In this document: positions 15,006 through 24,327 of the stretch, one piece after another
Layout: each line of letters starts with the position of its first letter
How positions within the stretch are numbered: the stretch's first letter is position 1
The notes under the pieces: model-generated
What the model was told of the DNA's origin: nothing
The model's database searches: none
What the model saw: only the letters and a program-made list of their open reading frames with translations
Made by a program: the position numbers and the translations under genes
Assembly (NCBI RefSeq): GCF_014200505.1
Contig: NZ_JACHBX010000001.1
Coordinates: 1,054,001 to 1,118,000 of the forward strand
Source: Massilia aurea
GTDB taxonomy: Bacteria; Pseudomonadota; Gammaproteobacteria; Burkholderiales; Burkholderiaceae_D
DNA: 64,000 bases
Direction of reading: 5' to 3'

Positions 15006-18000
15006 ATGACCGGCCCCTTCGCCACCCTGACCCGCAACATCGCTGCGTCACGCACGGCGCGGCGGCGCGCCCGCAATCTGCGCCGGAGCTGGACCATTTC
15101 GCTTGGTCCGGCCTGGGCCTGGGCCGCGCTGGCGCTCGTGATGGGCGGCGCGGTCGCGCTGGCGCTGCACGCGCGCGCGTTGCCGAACGATGCCCAGGAC
15201 GTCCCCGGCACCCAGGCGCTGGCGGCGCTGCAGCCGCTGGCGCCGGGCCTGGAGATCGTCGTGCCGGCGGACAGCGGCGTGTCGCTGACGCAGCGCGGCG
15301 CGCTGGCGCTCGTCATTGCGAGCGGCATGCAGGCCGGGCCGGCGGTCCGGGTCGACCTGTGCACACAGATGCTCGATCCGGCGAACGGACGGCTGCTGCC
15401 GCTACGCGTCGGTTATCCGTTTGGCGAAGCTGCCGTACTCGCGCGGAGCAGCAATGGGCCTCCACGCAGCGTGCTGCTCGCGCGCGATGGGTCCAGCATG
15501 CCGCGCATCGACATCACGGGCAATGCGGGCGGGGGGATGGCGATCGCCTGGAACGCAGGGTTTGAAACCGCGAGCTGGATCAGCGACGCGACGGGCGGGG
15601 TGGCGACGCATGCGCGCCAGGGCCAGGCCGCGCTGGGCAGTACGAGCTGGCTGCTGTGGCGCGGCGAAGCGCTGCGGTTCACGCGCCAGCCGAGCGGCGC
15701 CTGCCCGCAGGCTGGTGAACTGGTGCTGCAGCATTTTCAGCATGGTGAACAGAAGGCAGCGGCAGCGCTGGTGCAGGCCTTCCCGGCATCCGGCGCGCCA
15801 GTGTCGCTGCGCTTGCGTCCCGGCGTCTGGACTGTGCCGCTGGTCGCGGGCGCCGGCCTGGAAGACCAGGCGCTGTTCGAGGCGTTGCGGGCGCGCGGCT
15901 TGCTGCGCCTGGGTCGCGACGGCTTGATCGAACTGGCGCCGCGCGATTTGCTGGTCTGGCTCCAGGCCGACGAATCCGTACGTGCGCCTCTGCCCGGCTG
16001 GCAGCATTTTCAACTCGATGCCGGCGACCGGCGCCTGCTCGAACGCCTGCATTACCGGGCCGACGGCGCCTTCGTGCGCGAACAGGTGCGCGTGTTCAAC
16101 AGCGAACGGCGGCTGGTGGCGTGGCGCGTGCGGCCCGGTGCAACGGCAGTCTGGCAAGCGGCAGTGGCAGGCAGCCCGGCCGTGCGCGAGGCCGGCTTGC
16201 CGCTGGCGGCGATGCGCCTGTTCGCGCAGTTGCCGCAGGACTGGGCGCCGTGGAACCGTGTCGGCGGCTGGGAAGGCGGACGGCGTGACAGCCTCGTGAT
16301 CCTGAATTTGAGCCTGAGCACACGAGCCGAAGGCAAGCCGCTGGAGCTGCTGGTTGCCGGCCGCGTGCGCAGCGTGCTGGGCGCCACGGTGACGGCCCGT
16401 GGCGTCTGCGACGGGCGCGCCTGTCCGGATGCAGGGGCCGTGGCGCACCTGCTGCTGTCGCCGCTGCCGGGCGCGACGTCGGTCAAGGTCGAGATCGAGC
16501 CGCTCGACCTGGCGAGATTGTCCGGCGGCGCCGACGCGGCTTATCGCCATCTGAAGGTCGAGCGGGGCGTGCTCGCGTGGCAGGCGCTGCCTGCTGGCAG
16601 CCGCAGCGTGCAGCCCGCCGGCGCCGCGGTGCGCCTGGTCGACCGCAACGGCGACGCTCTGTGGCAGGATGGTGCGCCGTCGGTCCAGGCGACGCTGGCC
16701 GGCCTGGCGCCGCTGCTGGGCGTGCATCGCCAGCACGACGGCAGCGTGGCCGGCATGCTGGCACGGCTGGGCGGGAGCGACCATGCGGCGAGCCTGACGC
16801 TCGATCTGACGCTGCAAGCGCGCGCCCAGGTATTACTTGACTGCATTGGCCAGCAGGGCGGCCAGTGGGATGGGCGCGCCTGCCATGGCGCCCAGCCCGC
16901 GCCCGCCGAGCGGCGCGCCGGCCTGGTGCTGCTCGACGCCGGCACGGGCGACATCCTGGCCGCCGCATCGAGTGGGGGAAATACTGCTGCGCCGGACAAC
17001 TGGGCCGAGGTGCGCGACTTCGACCGCGCCGACCCGGCGCGCAGCCCGTTGCGGATTGCCGCATTCCAGCACGACGGCGGCGCCCACCGCGCGCCCGGCT
17101 CGACGTTCAAGGTGATCACCGCGCTCGGACTCGAGCAGGCCGCGCGCGGCGACAAGCAGCTCGATGCGCTGCTGGGCGGCTTGCCATTGGCGCAGGTCGA
17201 CCGTATCGCGGGCGCTGGCGGCTACGACTTTCGCACCGATGCGCCCAGCTACCCGGCGGGTGGCACGCGCGCCCGCATCACCAATTTTCGCGACCAGATC
17301 ACCGGCGCGCGCGCCGCCGACGGTCGCCTGGGCCTGGCCGGCGCCATGGCGCACAGCGTTAATACGTGGTTCGCTTGGACCGGTGAACTGAGTGACCGCA
17401 CGCTGCTCGGCCAGCCCGATGGCGGCTTGCCTGGCGCCGCCGCGCTGGAGCCGGGGGCGCTCGATGCAGCGCGGCCGGTGGCCGCGATGGCGGCGCGCCT
17501 GGGCTTTGGCCAGCCGTTGCGGCTCGATGGCGGCTTGCTGCCGCCGGACTATCGCTGGGGCGACTGGGATGCGCTGTCGGCGTCCGCGTCGCAGCTCGAT
17601 CCGGTCCACAGCCGCCATGAGCTGCGCCAGATGGCGATCGGCCTGCGCATGCAGACCACGCCCCTGCAAATGGCGCTGGTGGCCGCGAGTGTCGGCGAAG
17701 GGCGCAGCGTGACGCCGCGCCTGCTGCTGGCGCTCGACGGCCGCGACGCTGCGTCGAGCCAGGGCGCACCCCTTGGCGTGCGGCTGGACCGGGTGCGCGC
17801 CGGCATGAAGGGCGTGATTGATTACGGCACCGCGGCCGGTGCATTCCGCAGCCCGGCATTCGCTGCGCTGCGCCCCGGCCTGTATGGCAAGACAGGCACC
17901 GCGCCGGTCGGCAACGACGATCTGGCCACGGTCTGGTTCATGGGTTACCTGGAGCCGGGCAGCTTGCCGGGCCAGACTCGCCGGCTCGCATTTGCCGCCT

Positions 18001-18104
18001 TTGTCAGCCACTCGGCGCTGACGGGTGGTGGCCACGCGGCGCCGGTCGTGGCGGCCCTGCTGGCATCCATGGCTGGGCAGTCGTTGGAAAAGAGGCACAA
18101 ATAG
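15006..18104 (+). CDS. Penicillin-binding transpeptidase-domain protein with a very long N-terminal region
   Basis: A 1032-residue inner-membrane, periplasm-facing D,D-transpeptidase expected to cross-link peptidoglycan. One membrane helix lies at about 37-55. The C-terminal third has the full active-site set: S699-T-F-K702, S784-V-N786 and K962-T-G-T. The roughly 600 residues between the helix and the transpeptidase are unusual for a class B PBP and match no domain I recognise. The ATG at 15006 is chosen because the basic-then-hydrophobic N-terminus starts there; the frame upstream is unlike protein. It heads a plus-strand series of seven genes that includes SPFH and kinase proteins, and a FtsW/RodA-type partner is encoded at 42052-44412. 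Confidence 0.9.
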   Translation: MTGPFATLTRNIAASRTARRRARNLRRSWTISLGPAWAWAALALVMGGAVALALHARALPNDAQDVPGTQALAALQPLAPGLEIVVPADSGVSLTQRGALALVIASGMQAGPAVRVDLCTQMLDPANGRLLPLRVGYPFGEAAVLARSSNGPPRSVLLARDGSSMPRIDITGNAGGGMAIAWNAGFETASWISDATGGVATHARQGQAALGSTSWLLWRGEALRFTRQPSGACPQAGELVLQHFQHGEQKAAAALVQAFPASGAPVSLRLRPGVWTVPLVAGAGLEDQALFEALRARGLLRLGRDGLIELAPRDLLVWLQADESVRAPLPGWQHFQLDAGDRRLLERLHYRADGAFVREQVRVFNSERRLVAWRVRPGATAVWQAAVAGSPAVREAGLPLAAMRLFAQLPQDWAPWNRVGGWEGGRRDSLVILNLSLSTRAEGKPLELLVAGRVRSVLGATVTARGVCDGRACPDAGAVAHLLLSPLPGATSVKVEIEPLDLARLSGGADAAYRHLKVERGVLAWQALPAGSRSVQPAGAAVRLVDRNGDALWQDGAPSVQATLAGLAPLLGVHRQHDGSVAGMLARLGGSDHAASLTLDLTLQARAQVLLDCIGQQGGQWDGRACHGAQPAPAERRAGLVLLDAGTGDILAAASSGGNTAAPDNWAEVRDFDRADPARSPLRIAAFQHDGGAHRAPGSTFKVITALGLEQAARGDKQLDALLGGLPLAQVDRIAGAGGYDFRTDAPSYPAGGTRARITNFRDQITGARAADGRLGLAGAMAHSVNTWFAWTGELSDRTLLGQPDGGLPGAAALEPGALDAARPVAAMAARLGFGQPLRLDGGLLPPDYRWGDWDALSASASQLDPVHSRHELRQMAIGLRMQTTPLQMALVAASVGEGRSVTPRLLLALDGRDAASSQGAPLGVRLDRVRAGMKGVIDYGTAAGAFRSPAFAALRPGLYGKTGTAPVGNDDLATVWFMGYLEPGSLPGQTRRLAFAAFVSHSALTGGGHAAPVVAALLASMAGQSLEKRHK

Positions 18105-18195
18105 GGGTCTCCATCGCGCCTGAATGCTGTAGTTGTATGGCATCATCTATTTCACTGTGCAACACGTGCGCAGCGAAATCGAGGACGAGGAAGGT

Positions 18196-19482
18196 ATGCG
18201 TTTACCGGGTACCCGGTATCAGGAGCACGGCTGGGAGCAGGTCCGCAAGTTGCTGGGTCAGTGTTCCCTGCAGGCGCTCGCCCGCATCGACCCCGCCAGT
18301 CTGCAGGGCGCCGATACGGACGGGTCGCTGGCCGCGTATGTCGAGGCGGTCGCGCCGATCCTGCACGCAGGCGGCAGCCGGGCGCATGCCCCCGGCAACA
18401 GCTACGGCGAGACCACCGCCGAGCTGGCCCTGAGCCTTGTCTACGAATTGCAGGCGCGGCCCGCCGACTGGGCCGCACTGTGCACGGCCGTGGCCACCGA
18501 ATCTGCGCGCATCGGCCCGTTCTGGGCGCAACCTGGCGGCGAAGCACTGCTGCGCAAGAAATTCAATGACCTGTATGCGGTGTTGCGCGACAAGGTCGAC
18601 AGCGACCACTATCAGGTGGCGTGCGGCCGGCCCTGCAGCCCGAACCGCATGTACGCCTACCGGATGCTCGACACGGCGTACCACGACATCGCGCGCCTGT
18701 TCGAGGGCTGGCGCGAACACGCGGCGCAGGTCGGCGCGATCCTGGACCGCAGCGTCGAGGCGATGCCAATCGAAGTGCGGCAGCTGCGCGCGATCGGCGA
18801 CTGCAAGCCCGAATGGATCATGCGCTGGAGCGAGAGCCTGGAAGCGCACACGGGCGCGCCGGGGCCGTTGCACACGCGCTCGAAACGCTTCGCCAGCCTC
18901 AAATCGAACCCTGACAAGATCGGCGCGATGCTGCGCGAAATCGGCGAGTACGACGCGCTGTCGGCCAACCGCGACAGCGACTGGTTGCAGGACGCCAGTG
19001 CGGCCGATGCCTGGCTCGACGATTACTGGCGCGTGCTGAACGAGTCGGAACAGGGCAGCACGCCCGGCCCGGATCAGATCCTTGAAGCACGCCAGGAAGC
19101 GCTGGACATCGATCTGGATGCAGAGCCGGGCATCGAAGCGCCAATGACTGCACCACTGACCTCCATCGCGCCCTGCGTTTCACTTCCCCCCAACTACCTG
19201 GTAGTGGCAGCGACGGTCGAGGACCGCGCCAGCTGGGCGGCGCGCCGGATGGCGCAGGACAGCTTGCCGGTACGCCTTGCGGTGTACCTCAAGCTGCTCG
19301 GGCCATTCGACGACTGTTATCCTTCCGAATGGTGCGACCCCGCCACGGGCGAATTGCCGACGATGGGCCAACTGGCCCTGCTCGACGGCGTCTCGCTGCC
19401 AACCCTGCGCAAGCGGCGCGACGCCGCGATACTGCGCCTGAACGAGGTGGCTGGACTACAGGAGGAACAACGATGGGCATGA
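18196..19482 (+). CDS. Hypothetical protein with C-terminal sigma-region-4-like HTH
   Basis: A 428-residue soluble protein, not recognised as a whole. Most of it is helical. The last 45 residues (LPTMGQLALLDGVSLPTLRKRRDAAILRLN) read like the HTH of sigma-70 region 4 or a related DNA-binding module: a short helix, a turn, then a basic recognition helix. An acidic linker (about 290-330) precedes it. The start is uncertain: ATG 18196 is given, but a GTG at 18166 is in frame. The end overlaps the next start by ten bases, indicating coupling. It may be a regulator for this gene block; that is inference only. Confidence 0.65.
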   Translation: MRLPGTRYQEHGWEQVRKLLGQCSLQALARIDPASLQGADTDGSLAAYVEAVAPILHAGGSRAHAPGNSYGETTAELALSLVYELQARPADWAALCTAVATESARIGPFWAQPGGEALLRKKFNDLYAVLRDKVDSDHYQVACGRPCSPNRMYAYRMLDTAYHDIARLFEGWREHAAQVGAILDRSVEAMPIEVRQLRAIGDCKPEWIMRWSESLEAHTGAPGPLHTRSKRFASLKSNPDKIGAMLREIGEYDALSANRDSDWLQDASAADAWLDDYWRVLNESEQGSTPGPDQILEARQEALDIDLDAEPGIEAPMTAPLTSIAPCVSLPPNYLVVAATVEDRASWAARRMAQDSLPVRLAVYLKLLGPFDDCYPSEWCDPATGELPTMGQLALLDGVSLPTLRKRRDAAILRLNEVAGLQEEQRWA

Positions 19483-20030
19483 CGAACCTGGATCGCAAAC
19501 TGCAAGCCGGCGCACTGCTGGCGCGCCGCGTGGAAGGCGATGGCCTGATGCTGGCCGACGCTGTCCTGCTGCAGGCATTGGACGGCAGCCGGCCGCTGAC
19601 GCACGGCGAACGCGCGGCGCTGCAGGCATCGCCCTTGACGCTGCGCCGCATGCGCCATCTGGCCGATGTGCGCCGCACGCAGCACATGACCTGGACCGGC
19701 AGCGCGGGACTGCTCCGCGCGGCCGACAGCGGCGCACCACTGGACGTGCTGCGCACGGATGACCGGATGTGGCGCCTGCACTTCGTCGACCAGGGCGGCG
19801 TAGCCGGCGTGGTCGTGCAGCTCGATCTGGACGCGCCGGGCGCGGCGCAACTCCTGGCAGCGCGCGCGGCAATCGCCGTGCGCGACGGTGCGGGCAGCGT
19901 GATCGTGCAGGGCACCCTGGACGCGGACGGCGAGTGCGAAGGCCCGTGGCCGTTTGCAGCCTCACTTTCCTCACACTTTCAACGGCACGGGGCGCGCTTT
20001 GATGTGATGCCCGTGCCCCCATCCACATAG
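19473..20030 (+). CDS. Hypothetical protein in the PBP/SPFH/kinase gene series
   Basis: A 185-residue soluble protein with no family I can name. The N-terminal half is helical (RKLQAGALLARRVEGDGLMLADAVLL-like) and the C-terminal half beta-rich (MWRLHFVDQGGVAGVVVQLDL). An AGGAGG ribosome site lies seven bases before the ATG at 19473, which overlaps the previous stop by ten bases. The tight packing with both neighbours argues that it works in the same process as the PBP, SPFH-like and Lon-like proteins around it. Confidence 0.6.
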   Translation: MGMTNLDRKLQAGALLARRVEGDGLMLADAVLLQALDGSRPLTHGERAALQASPLTLRRMRHLADVRRTQHMTWTGSAGLLRAADSGAPLDVLRTDDRMWRLHFVDQGGVAGVVVQLDLDAPGAAQLLAARAAIAVRDGAGSVIVQGTLDADGECEGPWPFAASLSSHFQRHGARFDVMPVPPST

Positions 20031-20060
20031 TGCAGTTCCCGAATTCGCTCAAGGATAACG

Positions 20061-21140
20061 ATGCTAGGTTCACTGTTCAGGAATCCCCTGCGACGCCCGC
20101 CACGGCAGGACGCGTTCGACGCGACCCTGCTCGGCAGCGTGGCAATCGCGTTGCCGGCGCCAGCCGGGATCACCATTCCTGCGCCGTGCGCCGCCGTGCT
20201 GGTCGACCGGGGTGGCCGCAGCCGGCGCCTGGCATCGGGCAGCCGTATCGCAGCCATCGATGGGGAAACCGCCTGGTGCGTCCATCCGGGGCCCTACACC
20301 TGTGACCTCATCCCGTTTGCGGGCGCGCCCGAGATCGGCCTGCACGTGAGCTTTGCCGTCGACGCCAGCGATCCGCGCGCCACGCACCAGCGTTTCGATC
20401 TGTTCCTGGCCAGCGAAGCGGGTAGCGCGGTCGACCTCGCGGGCTTTGGCGCGCTGGCGCAAACGGCGCTGCAGCGCGAGCTGGCCCAAGGGAACCTTGA
20501 ACTGCCGCCCTGCACGACGCTCGAAGAATGGAACACATTCCGGTCGGGCTTCAACCAGTTGATGTACACGCGCTTTGGCGTGACGGTCGACGATTGCGTG
20601 CCGGTCGACCTCGGCGCGGCGCACGATTATCCGGCGCTGCTCGAAGCACGGCTGGCGGCGCAGGTCGTGCCAATGACTGCGGCAGCATCTGCCGAACCAG
20701 CCGCTGCGATGCCGGCCGAAGCATTCGTGCCCGCCTGCGAAGATGCCCGCGCATTGCGGCGCCTGTTCCTGGAGCTGCCGTGCCTGATGTGCGCGGTGCG
20801 CATGGCCGTGCTGCCGGCGGATCAGGTGCGCTTTCGCCAGCACCAGGAGTTGTTGCGCCGGCTCGACCTGGTGAGCCTGTCGGTCGGCACGATGCCGGCG
20901 CTCGAACTGGCCGCGCCCGGCCAGCCACTGGCGCCCGAGGAGCAGCTGCGCCGCGCACGCCACAGCCGCCGCGCCGCGGCTGCGCTCGACGAAGCCTGGG
21001 CGCTGCTGGCGCGCATGAAGGTTGCCGGCGAAGGCCCGCTCGACGTGCTGTTCGACGAAGCCGACCGCATCGTTGCCAATCTCGAGGTTGAAACTGGTGC
21101 GCGCCGTCTCACGCACGTGCAGGACGAGGTGACGGCATGA
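20061..21140 (+). CDS. SPFH/band-7-like hypothetical protein
   Basis: A 359-residue protein without a membrane helix. Residues about 25-190 resemble the SPFH fold of stomatin/YdjI-type proteins: an opening AAVLVDRGGRSRRLASG-like strand pair, a PGPYTCDLIPF turn, a VSFAVDASDP strand and a helical region leading into FRSGFNQLMYTRFGVTVDDC, which matches the end of SPFH domains. The C-terminal 130 residues are helical and Ala/Leu-rich. A second SPFH-type protein is encoded at 22266-24320. The ATGA at its end overlaps the start of the Lon-like gene by four bases. The SPFH assignment is inference from pattern, not a database match. Confidence 0.55.
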   Translation: MLGSLFRNPLRRPPRQDAFDATLLGSVAIALPAPAGITIPAPCAAVLVDRGGRSRRLASGSRIAAIDGETAWCVHPGPYTCDLIPFAGAPEIGLHVSFAVDASDPRATHQRFDLFLASEAGSAVDLAGFGALAQTALQRELAQGNLELPPCTTLEEWNTFRSGFNQLMYTRFGVTVDDCVPVDLGAAHDYPALLEARLAAQVVPMTAAASAEPAAAMPAEAFVPACEDARALRRLFLELPCLMCAVRMAVLPADQVRFRQHQELLRRLDLVSLSVGTMPALELAAPGQPLAPEEQLRRARHSRRAAAALDEAWALLARMKVAGEGPLDVLFDEADRIVANLEVETGARRLTHVQDEVTA

Positions 21141-22141
21141 CGGCGCCCGTGTTCGAAGCGAGCTGCCGCAGCATTCTGCCAGACGGCAGCATGCTCACCA
21201 TCACCGCCACGCGCCGCCCGCGCGCGGGCCGCGCCGACGTCAAGTGCAGCGTGCCCGGCGTACCGGCGCAGGCCGAGCGGATGCAGCAGGTAGTGCGCCT
21301 GGCGCGCCATACCGAGCCGCGTTACGACAGCCGCGACCAGGTGGTGCTCAGCGCCGACCGCGCGCTGGATGCGGCCACGCGCGACTGGGAACTGGCCGCC
21401 GTACTGGCCGACCGCATCGTGCGTGGCGTGTTTCAAGCGGCGCGACCCGTGGTGGCCAATGGCTGGTCCGACGCCTGGCATTTGGGGCGGATCGACGGCC
21501 GCGCGCTCGTCAATGTGCCCGACGGCGTGCTGGCAGGCGGTCCGGACGCCTTGCCCCACCTGGGCGCGCTGACGGGGCAGCCCGATCCGGGCGCAGCCAC
21601 GGCCAGCGCGCGTGCCTGGTTCCCGCTGCACAGCGGCGGCGAGCACGATGATCTCGGCTGGGTCGAGGTCAGCGTGCGGCCGCTGGCCGGTGCGCTTGAC
21701 GCCGACGACGATGCCATCAGCGTGCCCGACCTGGACGCGCTGCGCCAGGGCCAGGTGCGATCCGTGCTGGCCGGCGCCCGGCATTTTGACGGGCGTGGCC
21801 AGGGACAATGGAAAACGACGGTGCGCTTTGGCGAGACGGGTTTTTCGGGCGACTCGTACGGGCTGGCGCTGGTGATGGCCGATCGCATCGCGCGCGGCCG
21901 TGAATTCATGGCGCGTGGCCGGGTGATCGCCACCGGCACGTCGAGCGCCTGGCATGCGGGCAAGGTCGAGACCGTAGATGCGCTGGCGCCGAAGTGCGCG
22001 CTGATCCTGCGCGAAGCAGGGCCGGGCGACCGCATCCTATTGCCCAAGGCGTGGGAAAACGCGCTGCCGCAAGGCATGCGCGAAGCGTTGCGTGCGCGCG
22101 GCGCGAGCCTTGCGTGTGTGGAGCGCATCGGCATCATTTGA
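21137..22141 (+). CDS. Lon-protease-like (S16) protein with two homologous halves
   Basis: A 334-residue soluble protein with an internal duplication. The second copy (about 226-310) resembles the Lon proteolytic domain: GDSYGLALVMAD aligns with the Lon serine loop and TSSAWHAGKVETV with the region of the Lon lysine, giving a possible S240/K276 dyad, followed by a DRILLPKAWENAL segment like the Lon end. The first copy (about 69-122) aligns with WELAAVLADR and AWHLGRIDG but has D83 and R118 at those positions, so it looks inactive. No ATPase domain is present. It starts in a four-base ATGA overlap with the SPFH-like gene. Stand-alone S16-like proteins of this form are not ones I recognise. Confidence 0.6.
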   Translation: MTAPVFEASCRSILPDGSMLTITATRRPRAGRADVKCSVPGVPAQAERMQQVVRLARHTEPRYDSRDQVVLSADRALDAATRDWELAAVLADRIVRGVFQAARPVVANGWSDAWHLGRIDGRALVNVPDGVLAGGPDALPHLGALTGQPDPGAATASARAWFPLHSGGEHDDLGWVEVSVRPLAGALDADDDAISVPDLDALRQGQVRSVLAGARHFDGRGQGQWKTTVRFGETGFSGDSYGLALVMADRIARGREFMARGRVIATGTSSAWHAGKVETVDALAPKCALILREAGPGDRILLPKAWENALPQGMREALRARGASLACVERIGII

Positions 22142-22265
22142 GATCACGGGTTTTAAATCGCGGGTGTGCACAAGCGCACCGCGGCCGCAGATCGTGCGCT
22201 GCTAGAATCGGTGAGTTGGACGGCAGGTTGGCAAGCAGAAGGCAAGAGAGAAAACGGAGTCAGCT

Positions 22266-24320
22266 ATGTTGCACATGTTCGGAGTAAACGGCGCCAGCTG
22301 CCCGCGGTGCGAGCGCAAGAATGGGGCCGATGCACGCTACTGTGCGGGCTGTGGCGTGATCCTGGGTGCGCCGCGCAGCAAGCCGGTGCTGGTTGAGAAC
22401 CGCTGGGTGCCCGCGCCCGATGAACTGGCCGTGTTCTTTGGCCTGCGTGAATTGTCCGGGCTGTTCGTCAAGACGCTGCGCGTGCCCGCCACCGCGCGCG
22501 GCTTCATCCTGCAGGGCGACAAGGCGACCGAAGTGCCGCAGGGCGAATACGAACTCGAAGGCTTTTTCACGCGCCTGAACCATCTGCTGCGCGACCAGCA
22601 CGCCGAAATCCTCGTCACGCGCACGACAGCGCTGCCGGTGCCATTCGAGTTCGACGACATCCCGACCTGCGAGCAGCTTGCCATTTCGGTACGCTTCACA
22701 GTCAGCATCAAAATTGAAAACGTTCCGGCCTTTGCGCGCCACTTCATGACCACGCCCGGCACCATCGGCACGCCCGAGTTGCGCGAACTGCTGGCGCATC
22801 CGGTGCGCCAGCTGGCACTCGAATTCATCGGTGCGCGCTCGATCCGCGAGATGGCGGCCGGTGGCGCGCTGCGCGAAGAACTCGACGAACGCCTGCAGGG
22901 CGGCCTCAAGCTTTTGCTGGCCGATTACGGCCTGGCCGTGACGAGCGTGCAGACGGTGGAGCTGCGCCACGACAAATACGACGCCAACCGCGCGCGCGTG
23001 GGCAGCATGTGGCTCGCGGCCGACGAGCAGCACGTGCAACTGGCGCACAAACGCCACCTGGACGAGCTGTACACCGCCGAAGAATGGCAGGGCATCAAGC
23101 GCAGCGAAGAAGAAGCGCGCCTGCGCATCCGGCGCGCCGAGCTGCGCCAGGACGATGCCATCGCGCGCGCCGAAATGTCGCTGCAGGGCGCCGACCGCGC
23201 GCACGGCGTGCGGGCACGCCAGATCGAACTGTATGGCCGCATCCTCGAAGCGAACTCGCGCGAGCAGGCGCTGGCGCAGGGCGCGGGTGACGTGCTGGCC
23301 GAGCTGCAGCACGAGGCCGCGCAAAAAGGGGCGCAGCGCGCCGACGAAGCGGCGCAGTGGCAGCACCTGCGCGCGCTGGCCGCCGTGCACATGCGCGCCG
23401 AAGTCGCCAGCGCCCAGCAGGAAGCGCAGCATGCGCGCCAGTCGGCGCAGCAGCGCTTCTCGCAGCAGTTGCTGCAGCAGCAGATCCGCCACAAGATCGA
23501 CCAGGCGCGTCTGATCGAGGACGCGACGCGCCAGCGTGACGAACTGATTCGCCTGCGCGAGAGCGAAGCCGAAGCGGCGCGGCGCATGCGCGACATCGAT
23601 GAAGCCGAGTACCAGGCGCGCTACCAGGCCCTGAAGCTGGTCAACGACGCGCGCCTGCGCGAGGCCGGCCGTACGCAGGAATGGGAAGACGAACAGGCGC
23701 GCCAGCGCATCGAGGGTGCCCGGCGCGGCGCCGGCAAGCTCGATGCCGAGGCCCAGCAGGACAAACTGCAGCGCACGATCGAGCTCGAAGCATTGCAGGC
23801 GCGCTCGCTGCAGGACGTGACACTGCACGCCGACGAACGCCGCGCCGGCCTGGGCGAAGCCGCCCGCGCGGGCGAGCGGGCACACGAAATCGCGCTTGCA
23901 CGGTTGGCGATGGAGCGCGCCGCGGCGCTGGGCGCGATGGATGACACGGCCAAGCTGGCCCTGGCCGACGCCGCCAATGCCGTCGTGCTGGCCGATTACC
24001 TCAAAACGCGCGTGCATGCCGACATGGATGCCGACCAGTTGACGGCGCTGGCCGGCGTGGCCGGCGCCGGCAAGGTCGACCTGGGCGAAGCGGCGCGCGC
24101 AGCGGCGCAGCTGGTGCGCGACGAACAGGCGCGCCGTGAACACGAAGTGGACAAGGACCGGCGCCACCAGCTCGATCTGTTGACCCTTCAAAACGACGTG
24201 AACAAGGCCGCCTTGCATGCGCAGGCCAGCGTGGCGGGCGCGCGCCAGTGCGTGCACGGCCACGCCCTGCAACGCGACGAGCGCGTGTGCGCCGCCTGCG
24301 GCGGGGCGCCGTCTGCCTGA
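22266..24320 (+). CDS. SPFH/band-7 protein with zinc ribbons at both ends and a long coiled coil
   Basis: A 684-residue protein. Residues 12-29 hold a zinc ribbon (C12, C15, C26, C29). An SPFH-like domain follows (about 35-240: FVKTLRVPATARGFILQGDK, SVRFTVSIKIENVPAFARHF, LLLADYGLAVTSVQTVELRH). Residues about 255-620 are a charged, Ala/Glu/Arg/Gln-rich coiled coil, as in flotillins. The last 25 residues hold a second Cys/His cluster (C662, H664/H666, C675, C678; QCVHGHALQ). No membrane helix is visible. A GGAG six bases before the ATG sets the start. The gap of 124 bases upstream holds a TAGAAT (22203-22208) and a 7-bp stem at 22163-22180, so it may have its own promoter. It is followed after seven bases by a kinase gene. 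Confidence 0.8.
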   Translation: MLHMFGVNGASCPRCERKNGADARYCAGCGVILGAPRSKPVLVENRWVPAPDELAVFFGLRELSGLFVKTLRVPATARGFILQGDKATEVPQGEYELEGFFTRLNHLLRDQHAEILVTRTTALPVPFEFDDIPTCEQLAISVRFTVSIKIENVPAFARHFMTTPGTIGTPELRELLAHPVRQLALEFIGARSIREMAAGGALREELDERLQGGLKLLLADYGLAVTSVQTVELRHDKYDANRARVGSMWLAADEQHVQLAHKRHLDELYTAEEWQGIKRSEEEARLRIRRAELRQDDAIARAEMSLQGADRAHGVRARQIELYGRILEANSREQALAQGAGDVLAELQHEAAQKGAQRADEAAQWQHLRALAAVHMRAEVASAQQEAQHARQSAQQRFSQQLLQQQIRHKIDQARLIEDATRQRDELIRLRESEAEAARRMRDIDEAEYQARYQALKLVNDARLREAGRTQEWEDEQARQRIEGARRGAGKLDAEAQQDKLQRTIELEALQARSLQDVTLHADERRAGLGEAARAGERAHEIALARLAMERAAALGAMDDTAKLALADAANAVVLADYLKTRVHADMDADQLTALAGVAGAGKVDLGEAARAAAQLVRDEQARREHEVDKDRRHQLDLLTLQNDVNKAALHAQASVAGARQCVHGHALQRDERVCAACGGAPSA

Positions 24321-24327
24321 TCGATCA

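Noticed and set aside
22163..22180. Hairpin GGTGTGC-ACAA-GCGCACC as a terminator after the Lon-like gene
   Set aside because: No run of T follows, and the genes on both sides are on the same strand and closely related; a terminator is not supported.
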